Assembly: GCA_014360105.1 (NCBI GenBank)
Contig: JACIYD010000094.1
Span: 1-6,556, forward strand
Source of the DNA: Clostridia bacterium
Lineage (GTDB): Bacteria > Bacillota > DSM-521 > Neomoorellales > SLTJ01
Reading direction: 5' to 3'
DNA: 6,556 nucleotides
Below are positions 1 through 5,662 of this stretch, piece after piece. Position numbers and translations under genes: made by a program. The number at the start of each line of letters is the position of its first letter. Position 1 is the stretch's first letter. The notes under the pieces are model-generated. The model did not search any database and was not told the DNA's origin. It saw only the letters and a program-made list of their open reading frames with translations.

Positions 1-619
1 GATTATTGCTCAACGCCGCCGCCAGGCCGCTTTCGTGAAGAATAGTATGAGCCAAACGCTCTAGTTTATCCGGCTGACGCCCGATCAGGGTCAGCCTGCC
101 CGCTTCACGGGCCAACAAGCGTGCACAGACCGCCCCGATGGAGCCGGTGGCGCCGACCACGGCTACGTGTGCCCGTGCCAACTCTACGCCCATCAGCCGG
201 GCCGCTTCCCGGGTTCCCTGCACCGCGGTAGCTACCGTATAACTGTTGCCGGTGGTCACAGGAATATTCAACTGCTTGGCCACCGAAATCCCGGCGTCAC
301 CCACCACCGAAGTCATCGCGCCCAGGCCGAGGATCTTCGCCCCCAACCTTTCGGCCAAGCGTCCGGTCTGGACAATCCGCTGGAGGACGTATTCCAGTGG
401 CAGACTGAGCATCTGCCGCGAAGTGAGAGGACAGCCGACAAACCACCCTTCGATCTCATTGTAGGGAGAACGGACCCCGGTGATGTGAGCCGTATTAACC
501 GGCGGCAGCCAGCAAAGAAGCCGCTCGACCAAACGTGGCGGCAGCTTTGCCGCCAGGCGGTACTTGCGTGCCACATCCCGTGCGTCTAGCGGATGAATCA
601 TAAAGGCAAAGGTATCCAT
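1..619 (-). CDS. Acyl-ACP reductase-like (COG5322-type) NAD(P)-dependent oxidoreductase, 3'-truncated by window edge
   Basis: The frame opens with ATG at 619 and stays open for 206 codons to base 1, so the C-terminal part is missing. AGGGAGGTGA lies about 5 bases before the ATG, and dusB ends only 20 bases upstream, so the two are probably co-transcribed. Visible parts are an N-terminal domain starting MDTFAFMIHPLDARDVARKY, a segment LGAKILGLGAMTSVVGDAG (residues 92-110), PVTTGNSYT (120-128), and a Rossmann nucleotide-binding loop VAVVGATGSIG (152-162) followed by LTLIGRQPDKLERLA (176-190). From memory this order matches cyanobacterial long-chain acyl-ACP reductase (F-x-x-x-H near the start, ARD-x-x-R, LGG-x-TS, TTGN-x-x-T, VAVVGATG-x-IG), which makes fatty aldehydes from acyl-ACP. 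The catalytic cysteine of that enzyme would lie beyond the window, so activity cannot be judged. Similar genes in Clostridia are often labelled shikimate or amino-acid dehydrogenase. Family placement is fairly secure; substrate is inference. Confidence 0.8.
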   Translation of the reverse strand, partial: MDTFAFMIHPLDARDVARKYRLAAKLPPRLVERLLCWLPPVNTAHITGVRSPYNEIEGWFVGCPLTSRQMLSLPLEYVLQRIVQTGRLAERLGAKILGLGAMTSVVGDAGISVAKQLNIPVTTGNSYTVATAVQGTREAARLMGVELARAHVAVVGATGSIGAVCARLLAREAGRLTLIGRQPDKLERLAHTILHESGLAAALSNN

Positions 620-639
620 ACCTTCACCTCCCTGGCAAC

Positions 640-1623
640 TCAAGGCCATTGTAGCAGACCGCCGTTCAGGCTGCAAGCATAACCCAAAAGGCGTTTCTTT
701 AGCGCGGCGGCGCTTTTGAGCGAACACACTTCTTGCCGCAGACGTGCCGCTCCCGGCAAACCCTTCAGGTACCAGGTGAGATGCTTGCGCATCTTTAAGA
801 CGCCCCGTTCTTCTCCATAATAGCCTATCATCATTTCCAGGTGCCGTAATGCCGTTTCCACCCGTGTCCTGCCCGCAGGCGGCGGTGGCGGCGGCTCTCC
901 CGCAAGGACGGCGCGGCAAGCGGCAAAAAGCCAGGGATTGCCCAGCACACCCCGGGCAAGCATCACGGCATCACAACCCGTAAGTGCCATCATCCGCTGC
1001 GCGTCCTCCGGTTGAAAAAGGTCACCGTTGCCGATCACCGGTACGGAAACCGCCTCCTTCACCCGGGCGATAATCTCCCAGTCCGCCCGGCCATGGTAGC
1101 GATCCGCCCGCGTCCGGCCGTGCACCGTAATCGCCGCGGCGCCGGCAGCGGCAACCTCACGCGCCAGCCAAAGGGCCGTTTCCTCACCGGCGTCCCAGCC
1201 TTTGCGCATCTTCACCGTCACCGGCACCGGTACTGCCTCTGCCACCGCACGGACGATGGCCGCCGCCCGGTCCGGGTCCCGCATCAGGGCGGCGCCCGCC
1301 CCCGCTTTGACCACCTTGGGCACGGGACAGCCCATGTTCAGGTCGACGAGCACCGCCCCCCTTTCCACGACAAGAGCTGCGGCTTCCGCCACCTCCGCCG
1401 GCTCGGCGCCGAAAAGCTGCACACCCACCCGCTCTTCGCCCGCCAGATCTACCAGGGACAGGGTGCGGGGGTTGCGGTAAAGCAAACCCTTGGCACTGAC
1501 CATTTCCGTATAGGTAAGGGCTGCACCGTATTCTCGTGCCAACCGGCGAAACACTTTATCGCTTACGCCGGCCATGGGTGCCGCCACTACCGGGCTTTCC
1601 AGCTTAAGGTTGCCCAAAAGCAC
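640..1623 (-). CDS. dusB: tRNA-dihydrouridine synthase (DusB / NifR3 family)
   Basis: This 327-residue protein is a full-length FMN-dependent tRNA-dihydrouridine synthase, which reduces uridines in the tRNA D-loop. The TIM barrel begins with SPVVAAPMAGVSDKVFRRL (residues 10-28). The active-site loop is NMGCPVPKVVKAGAGAAL (96-113), with Cys99 as the expected general acid. VTVKMRKGWD (135-144) and ITVHGRTR (165-172) carry the Lys and His that contact FMN and uracil in the family, and VIGNGD (196-201) and GVLGNPW (225-231) bind FMN phosphate. The helical tRNA-binding tail holds LKMRKHLTWYLKG (276-288). The start is GTG, with a purine-rich GGGGGAG about 12 bases upstream; no other start codon lies in frame between the coaX stop and this one. 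coaX ends 40 bases upstream and the acyl-ACP reductase-like gene follows after 20 bases. A six-proline run occurs at 245-250. Symbol by family resemblance; exact modified position unknown. Confidence 0.95.
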   Translation of the reverse strand: MLLGNLKLESPVVAAPMAGVSDKVFRRLAREYGAALTYTEMVSAKGLLYRNPRTLSLVDLAGEERVGVQLFGAEPAEVAEAAALVVERGAVLVDLNMGCPVPKVVKAGAGAALMRDPDRAAAIVRAVAEAVPVPVTVKMRKGWDAGEETALWLAREVAAAGAAAITVHGRTRADRYHGRADWEIIARVKEAVSVPVIGNGDLFQPEDAQRMMALTGCDAVMLARGVLGNPWLFAACRAVLAGEPPPPPPAGRTRVETALRHLEMMIGYYGEERGVLKMRKHLTWYLKGLPGAARLRQEVCSLKSAAALKKRLLGYACSLNGGLLQWP

Positions 1624-1663
1624 GTCTGCCGCTTGCTCCCCCTTTGCCCGTCCCGCCTTTGCC

Positions 1664-2434
1664 TCAGACGGACGTATTGCGCCCGTAAAGAATACGCAAC
1701 CCTTCCAGAGTCAGAATCGGGTTCAAATGGTCGATGCTCTTACTTTCCCCGGCAATCAGCTCGGCAAACCCCCCTGTGGCTACCACCTGGGTTTGCCTCC
1801 CCAATTCCTGTTTCATTAGACTAACGATGTGCTCCACCTGCCCGATAAAACCGTAGATGATGCCGGCTTGCATGCTGGCCACCGTATTTTTACCGATCAC
1901 GCTCTTCGGTTTTACCAGTTCCACCCGCGGCAGCTTGGCGGCACGAAGAAAAAGGGCTTCGGTGGAGATGCCGATCCCCGGCGCGATGGCCCCTCCCAGG
2001 TACTCGCCCTGAGCAGAAATCGCATCAAAAGTCGTAGCCGTGCCGAAATCGACTACCACTACCGGCCCGCCGTAGAGCTCATAGGCCCCAACCGCGTTCA
2101 CAATCCGGTCGGCCCCCACTTCCCGCGGGTTGTCGAAGCGGATCGGCATGCCCATCCTGATCCCCGGTCCCACCAACAACGGTTCGAGGTGAAAATAGCG
2201 CCGCCCCATTTCGAGAATGGCCGGTGTCAGCGGCGGCACCACCGAGGAAACGATCATTCCGCGGATTTGCTCAAAACTCAAATGGTGGCAATGAAAAAGG
2301 GTATAGAGTACCATCGCCAGTTCATCCGCGGTGCTGTTGGCCCGGGTTGACAGGCGCCAGGCTTGCTTGAGCTCCTTCCCCTGGAAAATCCCGAGGGTAA
2401 CGTTCGTGTTGCCCACGTCGAAAGCGAGGAGCAT
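1664..2434 (-). CDS. coaX: Type III pantothenate kinase (CoaX)
   Basis: CoaX phosphorylates pantothenate with ATP, the first step of cytosolic CoA synthesis. The 256-residue length is usual for the family. It has the ASKHA-fold phosphate-1 motif FDVGNTN (residues 5-11), the [17 protein letters not shown] segment (103-119) with the likely catalytic Asp109, the DFGTATTFD motif (129-137), GGAIAPGI (147-154) and the adenosine-region [11 protein letters not shown] (217-227). I start it at the ATG at 2434 because a G6-A run sits just upstream at normal spacing and the motif DVGNTN then falls at its usual place. An in-frame ATG at 2449 would add five residues (MGGCI) but would consume that ribosome site. 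Type III kinases are typically insensitive to CoA feedback and need a monovalent cation. The gene opens the coaX-dusB-oxidoreductase unit, separated from bioY by a terminator and a candidate promoter. Confidence 0.96.
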   Translation of the reverse strand: MLLAFDVGNTNVTLGIFQGKELKQAWRLSTRANSTADELAMVLYTLFHCHHLSFEQIRGMIVSSVVPPLTPAILEMGRRYFHLEPLLVGPGIRMGMPIRFDNPREVGADRIVNAVGAYELYGGPVVVVDFGTATTFDAISAQGEYLGGAIAPGIGISTEALFLRAAKLPRVELVKPKSVIGKNTVASMQAGIIYGFIGQVEHIVSLMKQELGRQTQVVATGGFAELIAGESKSIDHLNPILTLEGLRILYGRNTSV

Positions 2435-2529
2435 GATACATCCCCCCATTGCTCATTGTTGCCGGCCGTGGCCACCGACCCTCGCCAGGGCCGCCCAATT
2501 GCCTGCCGGACCGGCAAAGTCTACCCACC

Positions 2530-2557
2530 ATGATAACACGTCCACCGCCAAAAGCAA
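2530..2557 (-). promoter_or_regulatory. Candidate sigma-70-type promoter for coaX-dusB
   Basis: Reading the minus strand, TATCAT (2535-2530) matches the -10 consensus at five of six bases. TTGCTT (2557-2552) lies 16 bases upstream as a weak -35, matching only the TTG. The -35 overlaps the U-tract of the bioY terminator, a common compact arrangement. The start would fall near 2523, giving a leader of about 90 bases before the coaX ATG. The existence of a promoter between the terminator and coaX is reasonable, but these exact hexamers are only a pattern match. Confidence 0.4.
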
Positions 2558-2584
2558 AAAAGGCACCCAGTTACGCGGGCGCCT
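2551..2584 (-). terminator. Rho-independent terminator after bioY
   Basis: On the minus strand an eight-pair stem AGGCGCCC / GGGTGCCT (one G-U pair) closes an eight-base loop and runs straight into TTTTTT, GC and TTTT. It lies 13 bases past the bioY stop codon, so it should end the birA-bioY transcript and separate it from coaX. Confidence 0.8.
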
Positions 2585-2596
2585 GCGGCCGCGATT

Positions 2597-3154
2597 CTAG
2601 CCCTTGCCAACAGGAGGTTCCAGGTAACCCGCCGTTGTAAGCAATTGCCGCGCCTTTACCGCCACACCGGCCGCAACGAGAATCTTGAGCAAATCAAGGG
2701 GTAAGAAAGGGACGACGGTGAGGGCGAGGGCCGCGGCCAACGGCATCTCGGTGATGAGGACGAATTGAACCGTGCCCAGGGTATAAGCAATGAGGGTGGC
2801 CACCACCATCGCGGCGCTCATCCAGCCGTAGCCGGCTTGAGGCCGGCGCTCGACCAGCCAGCCCAGCACCCAGGTACCCACCAGAAAGCCGAGCAGGTAA
2901 CCGCCGGTGGGGCCGAGGAGGACCCCGATGCCCGCCCTACCATTGGCAAATACCGGGATACCGACTATCCCGAGCAAAAGGTAGGCCAGCAAGGCCAGGG
3001 CGCCCCGCTTGGCGCCAAGCAGGCTACCGGCAAGATAAATCCCGAAAAGCTGCATCGTGATGGGCACGCCGCCGGGTAAGGGAATGGCAATCTGTGCCAA
3101 AACAGCAATGAGGGCGGCAAAAAGAGCAACCTGAACCAGGGACTTGGTTGACAT
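2597..3154 (-). CDS. bioY: Biotin transporter substrate-binding subunit (BioY, ECF S-component)
   Basis: BioY is the membrane S-component that binds biotin for import by energy-coupling-factor transporters. The 185-residue protein is full length and almost wholly hydrophobic, with about six membrane segments (roughly 7-23, 36-50, 52-69, 79-103, 111-132 and 140-167). Family hallmarks are PLPGGVPITMQ (26-35), the biotin-site motif GPTGGYLLGF (81-90) and LPLDLLK (151-157). No gene for the ATPase or transmembrane partners (BioM, BioN or EcfT) lies nearby, so it is a solitary bioY. It would use a shared ECF module encoded elsewhere or work alone, as has been reported for some lone BioY proteins. 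The ATG is the first possible start, since TAG stands in frame 36 bases upstream. It has no adjacent Shine-Dalgarno sequence; the only good one is behind a hairpin. It lies 50 bases after birA, and the pairing supports biotin-controlled co-expression. Confidence 0.95.
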   Translation of the reverse strand: MSTKSLVQVALFAALIAVLAQIAIPLPGGVPITMQLFGIYLAGSLLGAKRGALALLAYLLLGIVGIPVFANGRAGIGVLLGPTGGYLLGFLVGTWVLGWLVERRPQAGYGWMSAAMVVATLIAYTLGTVQFVLITEMPLAAALALTVVPFLPLDLLKILVAAGVAVKARQLLTTAGYLEPPVGKG

Positions 3155-3198
3155 TGTTTTGCTGCGGGAGGGCGACCCTTCCCGCTATACCTCCTTTC
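3155..3198 (-). promoter_or_regulatory. bioY: bioY translation-initiation region: strong SD separated from ATG by a hairpin
   Basis: On the minus strand a perfect AAAGGAGG (AGGAGG at 3195-3190) is followed by TATA, then a GC-rich hairpin at 3185-3164, then AGCAAAACA and the bioY ATG. The hairpin pairs GCGGGA-A-GGG with CCCTCCCGC: nine pairs, one bulged A and a three-base TCG loop. In linear sequence the Shine-Dalgarno is 35 bases from the ATG, too far. With the hairpin folded, 13 unpaired bases remain, which could bring them together. No U-tract follows, so it is not a terminator. No ATG, GTG or TTG occurs at normal distance after the Shine-Dalgarno. The geometry is directly visible; the function is inferred. 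Confidence 0.6.
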
Positions 3199-3204
3199 TC
3201 TAAT

Positions 3205-4242
3205 TTAAAGCAGGGTAACGTCGCCGGCATGAAAAACGCGGCGTTCACCGTCGCCGGTGGCGACGATCAATCCCCCATCGCTATCCAGCGCCAACGCCAC
3301 GCCCCGGAAATGCTCGGCAAGAAAATTGACGCGCACCGGCCGGCCCAGGGTAATATTTCGCTCATGCCATTCGCGCAACCAATCTTCCTGTGAACCGCCC
3401 TGCCAAGCATCGTAGCGGTGTTCGAACTCCCTCAAGTAGGTAGCCAACAAGCGCACCCGGTCGACCCGCTCCCCGCCGGCGAGATAAAGGGAGGTGGCCA
3501 GGTGGCGCAGGGAAAGAGGGAAATCCTTTTCCTGCTGGTTCACGTTTATGCCCACGCCCAAAATTAGGTAGTCCACGGCGTCCGCTTGCCCCTTGAGCTC
3601 GGTAAGGATCCCGGCCACCTTTCGCCCCTGAAGGTATAGGTCGTTAGGCCACTTGATGCCCGGGGCCAGGCGCGTTACCATTTCTACCGCCCGCGCGCCG
3701 GCCACCGCCGCCAGGAGCGTGACCTTGGCGGCCTGTGCTGGCACAAGCGTAGGTCGCAGGACAAGCGAAAACCACAACCCGAGCCCCAGGGGCGAAGCCC
3801 AGGGCCGCCCGAGACGCCCCCTACCTCTTTCCTGTGCCTCCGCCACTACCAGCGTCCCTTCCGGCGCCCCCTCTTCGGCCAAAACTCGCGCCAACTCCAT
3901 CGTCGAATCGACCCTTTCGCGGTAAAAAACTACGCGCCCCAGACGCAGGCCGCCAAGGTGCGGCGCCAGCTCCTCGGGATAAAGGCGGTCGGGTGCCTGT
4001 AGCAGGCGATAACCGGCCCTTGCCTTGGCTTCAATAACATAGCCCTTACGCCGTAGGGCCTCGACCTGTTTCCAAACTGCGGTCCGACTTAGCCCCAGCT
4101 CTTGAGCCAGTTCCTCGCCGGATGTGAACTCCCCTGGCCGTTTCCGCAACCTCTCCAGCAGCGCCGCCCGCCGCTCGTCCCCTGTCTGTCCTTGCCACTC
4201 CCCGTGTTTTTCCCAGTGGAACGCCTGTTTTTGCTGCCGCAA
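3205..4242 (-). CDS. birA: Bifunctional biotin-[acetyl-CoA-carboxylase] ligase / biotin operon repressor BirA
   Basis: BirA makes biotinyl-AMP and transfers biotin to a lysine on carboxylase carrier domains; with its DNA-binding domain it also represses biotin genes. With the TTG start at 4242 it has 345 residues. The N-terminal winged helix spans about 25-80, including SGEELAQELGLSRTAVWKQV (41-60). The catalytic core has the adenylate loop ERGRGRLGRPWASP (138-151), IKWPNDLY (196-203), RKVAGILTE (207-215) and GVGINVN (229-235), followed by an SH3-like C-terminal domain (about 295-345). The TTG is chosen because AGGAGG (4257-4252) stands nine bases upstream. The frame stays open a further 53 codons, but that stretch runs through the operator and into the panD terminator and does not resemble the family. 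About 24 residues precede the winged helix, slightly more than usual. It is followed by bioY after 50 bases. Confidence 0.95.
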   Translation of the reverse strand: MRQQKQAFHWEKHGEWQGQTGDERRAALLERLRKRPGEFTSGEELAQELGLSRTAVWKQVEALRRKGYVIEAKARAGYRLLQAPDRLYPEELAPHLGGLRLGRVVFYRERVDSTMELARVLAEEGAPEGTLVVAEAQERGRGRLGRPWASPLGLGLWFSLVLRPTLVPAQAAKVTLLAAVAGARAVEMVTRLAPGIKWPNDLYLQGRKVAGILTELKGQADAVDYLILGVGINVNQQEKDFPLSLRHLATSLYLAGGERVDRVRLLATYLREFEHRYDAWQGGSQEDWLREWHERNITLGRPVRVNFLAEHFRGVALALDSDGGLIVATGDGERRVFHAGDVTLL

Positions 4243-4296
4243 AACGTTCTCCCTCCTTTTGCGCCTCCCGCCGCTTGGTACCGCGCACCCGGTCTT

Positions 4297-4334
4297 CCCC
4301 GTCAACCTTGCGGTTGGGCCACGAGCATACGGGG
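4297..4334 (-). promoter_or_regulatory. Structured element in the birA leader RNA
   Basis: On the minus strand CCCCGT (4334-4329) can pair with ACGGGG (4302-4297). Inside it, stacked directly on the 3' arm, CAACC-GCAA-GGTTG (4316-4303) forms a five-pair hairpin with a GNRA-type tetraloop, leaving a 12-base bulge on the 5' side. A second CAACC just upstream (4340-4335 region) could compete for the same GGTTG. It lies between the operator and the birA start, so it would be in the mRNA leader. I do not recognise it as a known riboswitch. Confidence 0.35.
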
Positions 4335-4360
4335 TTGGCCGCGTGCCCGCAGCCGCGAAA

Positions 4361-4388
4361 GTCAACCGATCAAGAACTATTGGTTGAC
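4361..4388 (-). promoter_or_regulatory. Probable BirA operator upstream of birA-bioY
   Basis: A perfect seven-base inverted repeat, GTCAACC-N14-GGTTGAC, lies between the panD terminator and birA. It closely fits the known BirA site pattern (roughly TTGTAAACC, 14-16 bases, GGTTTACAA), including half-site orientation and spacing. It sits about 120 bases before the birA TTG, and birA encodes a winged-helix repressor domain and is followed by bioY. The likely mechanism is biotinyl-AMP-dependent repression of the unit. A -35-like TTGTCA at 4401-4396 lies just upstream, and any -10 about 16 bases on (TAGTTC) is weak but would fall inside the operator, as expected for a blocked promoter. The repeat is seen directly; BirA binding is inferred. 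Confidence 0.7.
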
Positions 4389-4400
4389 AGTTACTTGACA

Positions 4401-4438
4401 AAGAAAAACCGCGGTTGCAGCCGCTTCTGCCGCCGCGG
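4401..4438 (-). terminator. Rho-independent terminator after panD
   Basis: On the minus strand two CCGCGG arms (4438-4433 and 4414-4409) pair. Between them GCAG and CTGC form an inner stem around AAGCGG, with a CG/AA internal loop. TTTTTCTTT follows at once. It begins eight bases past the panD stop and ends the DUF2520-panC-panD unit just before the birA operator. Confidence 0.8.
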
Positions 4439-4446
4439 ATCGCGCC

Positions 4447-4812
4447 CTATGCCTGTTCCTCCAATTTGATGATCTGATTCTTCTCGTTCACAAAAACGAC
4501 GCGTGGCTTGTGGGTCAGCAAATCCTTCTCCTCGAGCCAGCAATATGAGATGATCAGGACCACATCGCCCGGCTGCACCAGCCGCGCCGCCGCGCCGTTA
4601 AGACAAACAGTGCCGCTTCCTGCTTCGCCGGGCAGGCAGTACGTTTCTAGGCGCGCCCCGTTATTGTTGTTGACCACTTGTACCTTCTCATGAGGCAGGA
4701 GGTTCGCCGCTTCCATCAGCGTGCGGTCAATGGTGATGCTGCCTACATAGTTCAGGTTGGCGTCAGTAACCACTGCCCGGTGGATTTTCGACTTCATCAT
4801 TTCACGCCACAT
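4447..4812 (-). CDS. panD: Aspartate 1-decarboxylase (PanD proenzyme)
   Basis: PanD decarboxylates L-aspartate to beta-alanine, the second substrate of PanC. It is a pyruvoyl enzyme made as a proenzyme and cleaved between Gly24 and Ser25, visible here in NYVGSITID (residues 21-29). The functional residues fall at the same numbers as in the E. coli enzyme: Lys9 and His11 (MKSKIHRA), Arg54, Thr57 and Tyr58 ([11 protein letters not shown], 48-58) and Asn72 ([14 protein letters not shown], 70-83). At 121 residues it is close to the usual 126-127, with a slightly shorter tail. GGAGG lies nine bases before the ATG, inside the end of panC; the panC TAA and panD ATG are one base apart, so translation is probably coupled. 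No sign of damage. Confidence 0.97.
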   Translation of the reverse strand: MWREMMKSKIHRAVVTDANLNYVGSITIDRTLMEAANLLPHEKVQVVNNNNGARLETYCLPGEAGSGTVCLNGAAARLVQPGDVVLIISYCWLEEKDLLTHKPRVVFVNEKNQIIKLEEQA

Positions 4813-4813
4813 A

Positions 4814-5662
4814 TTACCCGACCTCCACCACCGCGTTGTCGATCAGCCTGGTCTGGCCGAGCCAGACAGCCAGAGCCAAGACTACCTCGCCCCTCAGCTC
4901 CTCCATTGTTGCCAGGTCCCCCGCCCGCCGCACCTCGGCATATTCGATCCTGGCCAGCGGGTAGCGGGCGATCACTTCGGCCATCACCCTGACGACTTCT
5001 TGCGCCCGCCGCGCGCCGGCCGCAATCGCCTGTTTTCCCGCTTCCAGCGCTTGATAAAGGCAGACTGCCTGGCGCCTTTCCTCGGCGTTAAGATAAACGT
5101 TGCGCGAACTGGCGGCCAGGCCGTCGGCCTCACGTACCGTGGGACAAATCACGAGACGGAGCGGCCAGCCGAGGTCGGCGGTCATGCGGGCCACGACCAC
5201 GGCCTGCTGGTAGTCCTTCTGACCAAAATAGGCTACATCCGGCTGCACGAGGTTGAAGAGCTTGGCCACCACGGTGGTTACCCCACGAAAATGCCCCGGC
5301 CGGTAACGCCCGCACAGAGGCTCGGTCAGACCCGTCACCTCGACGTAAGTGGCGTAGCCGGGCGGATAGATTGCCTCGACCTCGGGCAGGAAGAGCACGT
5401 CGACACCCTCCTGGGCCGCCAGGGCGGCATCGCGGCCAAGATCCCGTGGATAGCGCGCCAGATCTTCTTGCGGCCCGAACTGCAGGGGATTAACGAACAG
5501 GCTCACTACCACCCGGTCGCATTCTTGGCGGGCTCGGCGCATCAGGCTGAGATGCCCCGCGTGAAAGTAGCCCATCGTAGGTACCAGGCCGACCGTGTGA
5601 CCTTGGCGCTTTTCTTCAAGGCTGTACCGCTGCATTTCTTTCGGGTCGCTGATCTTGTGCAC
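4814..5662 (-). CDS. panC: Pantothenate synthetase (pantoate--beta-alanine ligase, PanC)
   Basis: PanC condenses pantoate and beta-alanine with ATP through a pantoyl-adenylate. With the GTG start at 5662 the protein has 282 residues, typical of the family. The nucleotidyl-transferase core shows [15 protein letters not shown] (residues 27-41) with the HxGH-type His34 and His37, [19 protein letters not shown] (56-74), HFRGVTTVV (124-132), FGQKDYQQ (146-153) and the KMSKS-like [13 protein letters not shown] (179-191). GGGAGG lies 11 bases before the GTG. The frame continues 53 codons further upstream to an ATG at 5821, but that segment is a shadow of the DUF2520 gene and does not resemble PanC. 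The first 47 bases overlap the end of that gene, and panD begins one base after the stop. Confidence 0.96.
   Translation of the reverse strand: MHKISDPKEMQRYSLEEKRQGHTVGLVPTMGYFHAGHLSLMRRARQECDRVVVSLFVNPLQFGPQEDLARYPRDLGRDAALAAQEGVDVLFLPEVEAIYPPGYATYVEVTGLTEPLCGRYRPGHFRGVTTVVAKLFNLVQPDVAYFGQKDYQQAVVVARMTADLGWPLRLVICPTVREADGLAASSRNVYLNAEERRQAVCLYQALEAGKQAIAAGARRAQEVVRVMAEVIARYPLARIEYAEVRRAGDLATMEELRGEVVLALAVWLGQTRLIDNAVVEVG

Noticed and set aside
1624..1663. Repeated GGCAAAGG in the coaX-dusB gap
   Set aside because: Two short purine-rich copies; most simply ribosome-site context, with too little length to call a repeat element.
1012..1824. A 270-codon open frame on the plus strand opposite dusB and coaX
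   Set aside because: It spans two well-supported minus-strand genes and their gap, with Arg/His-rich composition and no motif; an antisense shadow.
3164..3185. The GC-rich hairpin between birA and bioY as a terminator
   Set aside because: No T-rich tract follows it on either strand, and bioY needs the transcript to continue.
4302..4328. A tiny leader frame on the minus strand reading MLVAQPQG in the birA leader
   Set aside because: No Shine-Dalgarno precedes its ATG and eight codons can arise by chance; not supported as a leader peptide.
4243..4401. A 53-residue N-terminal extension of BirA
   Set aside because: It would run through the BirA operator and end at the panD terminator; the TTG at 4242 has AGGAGG nine bases upstream.
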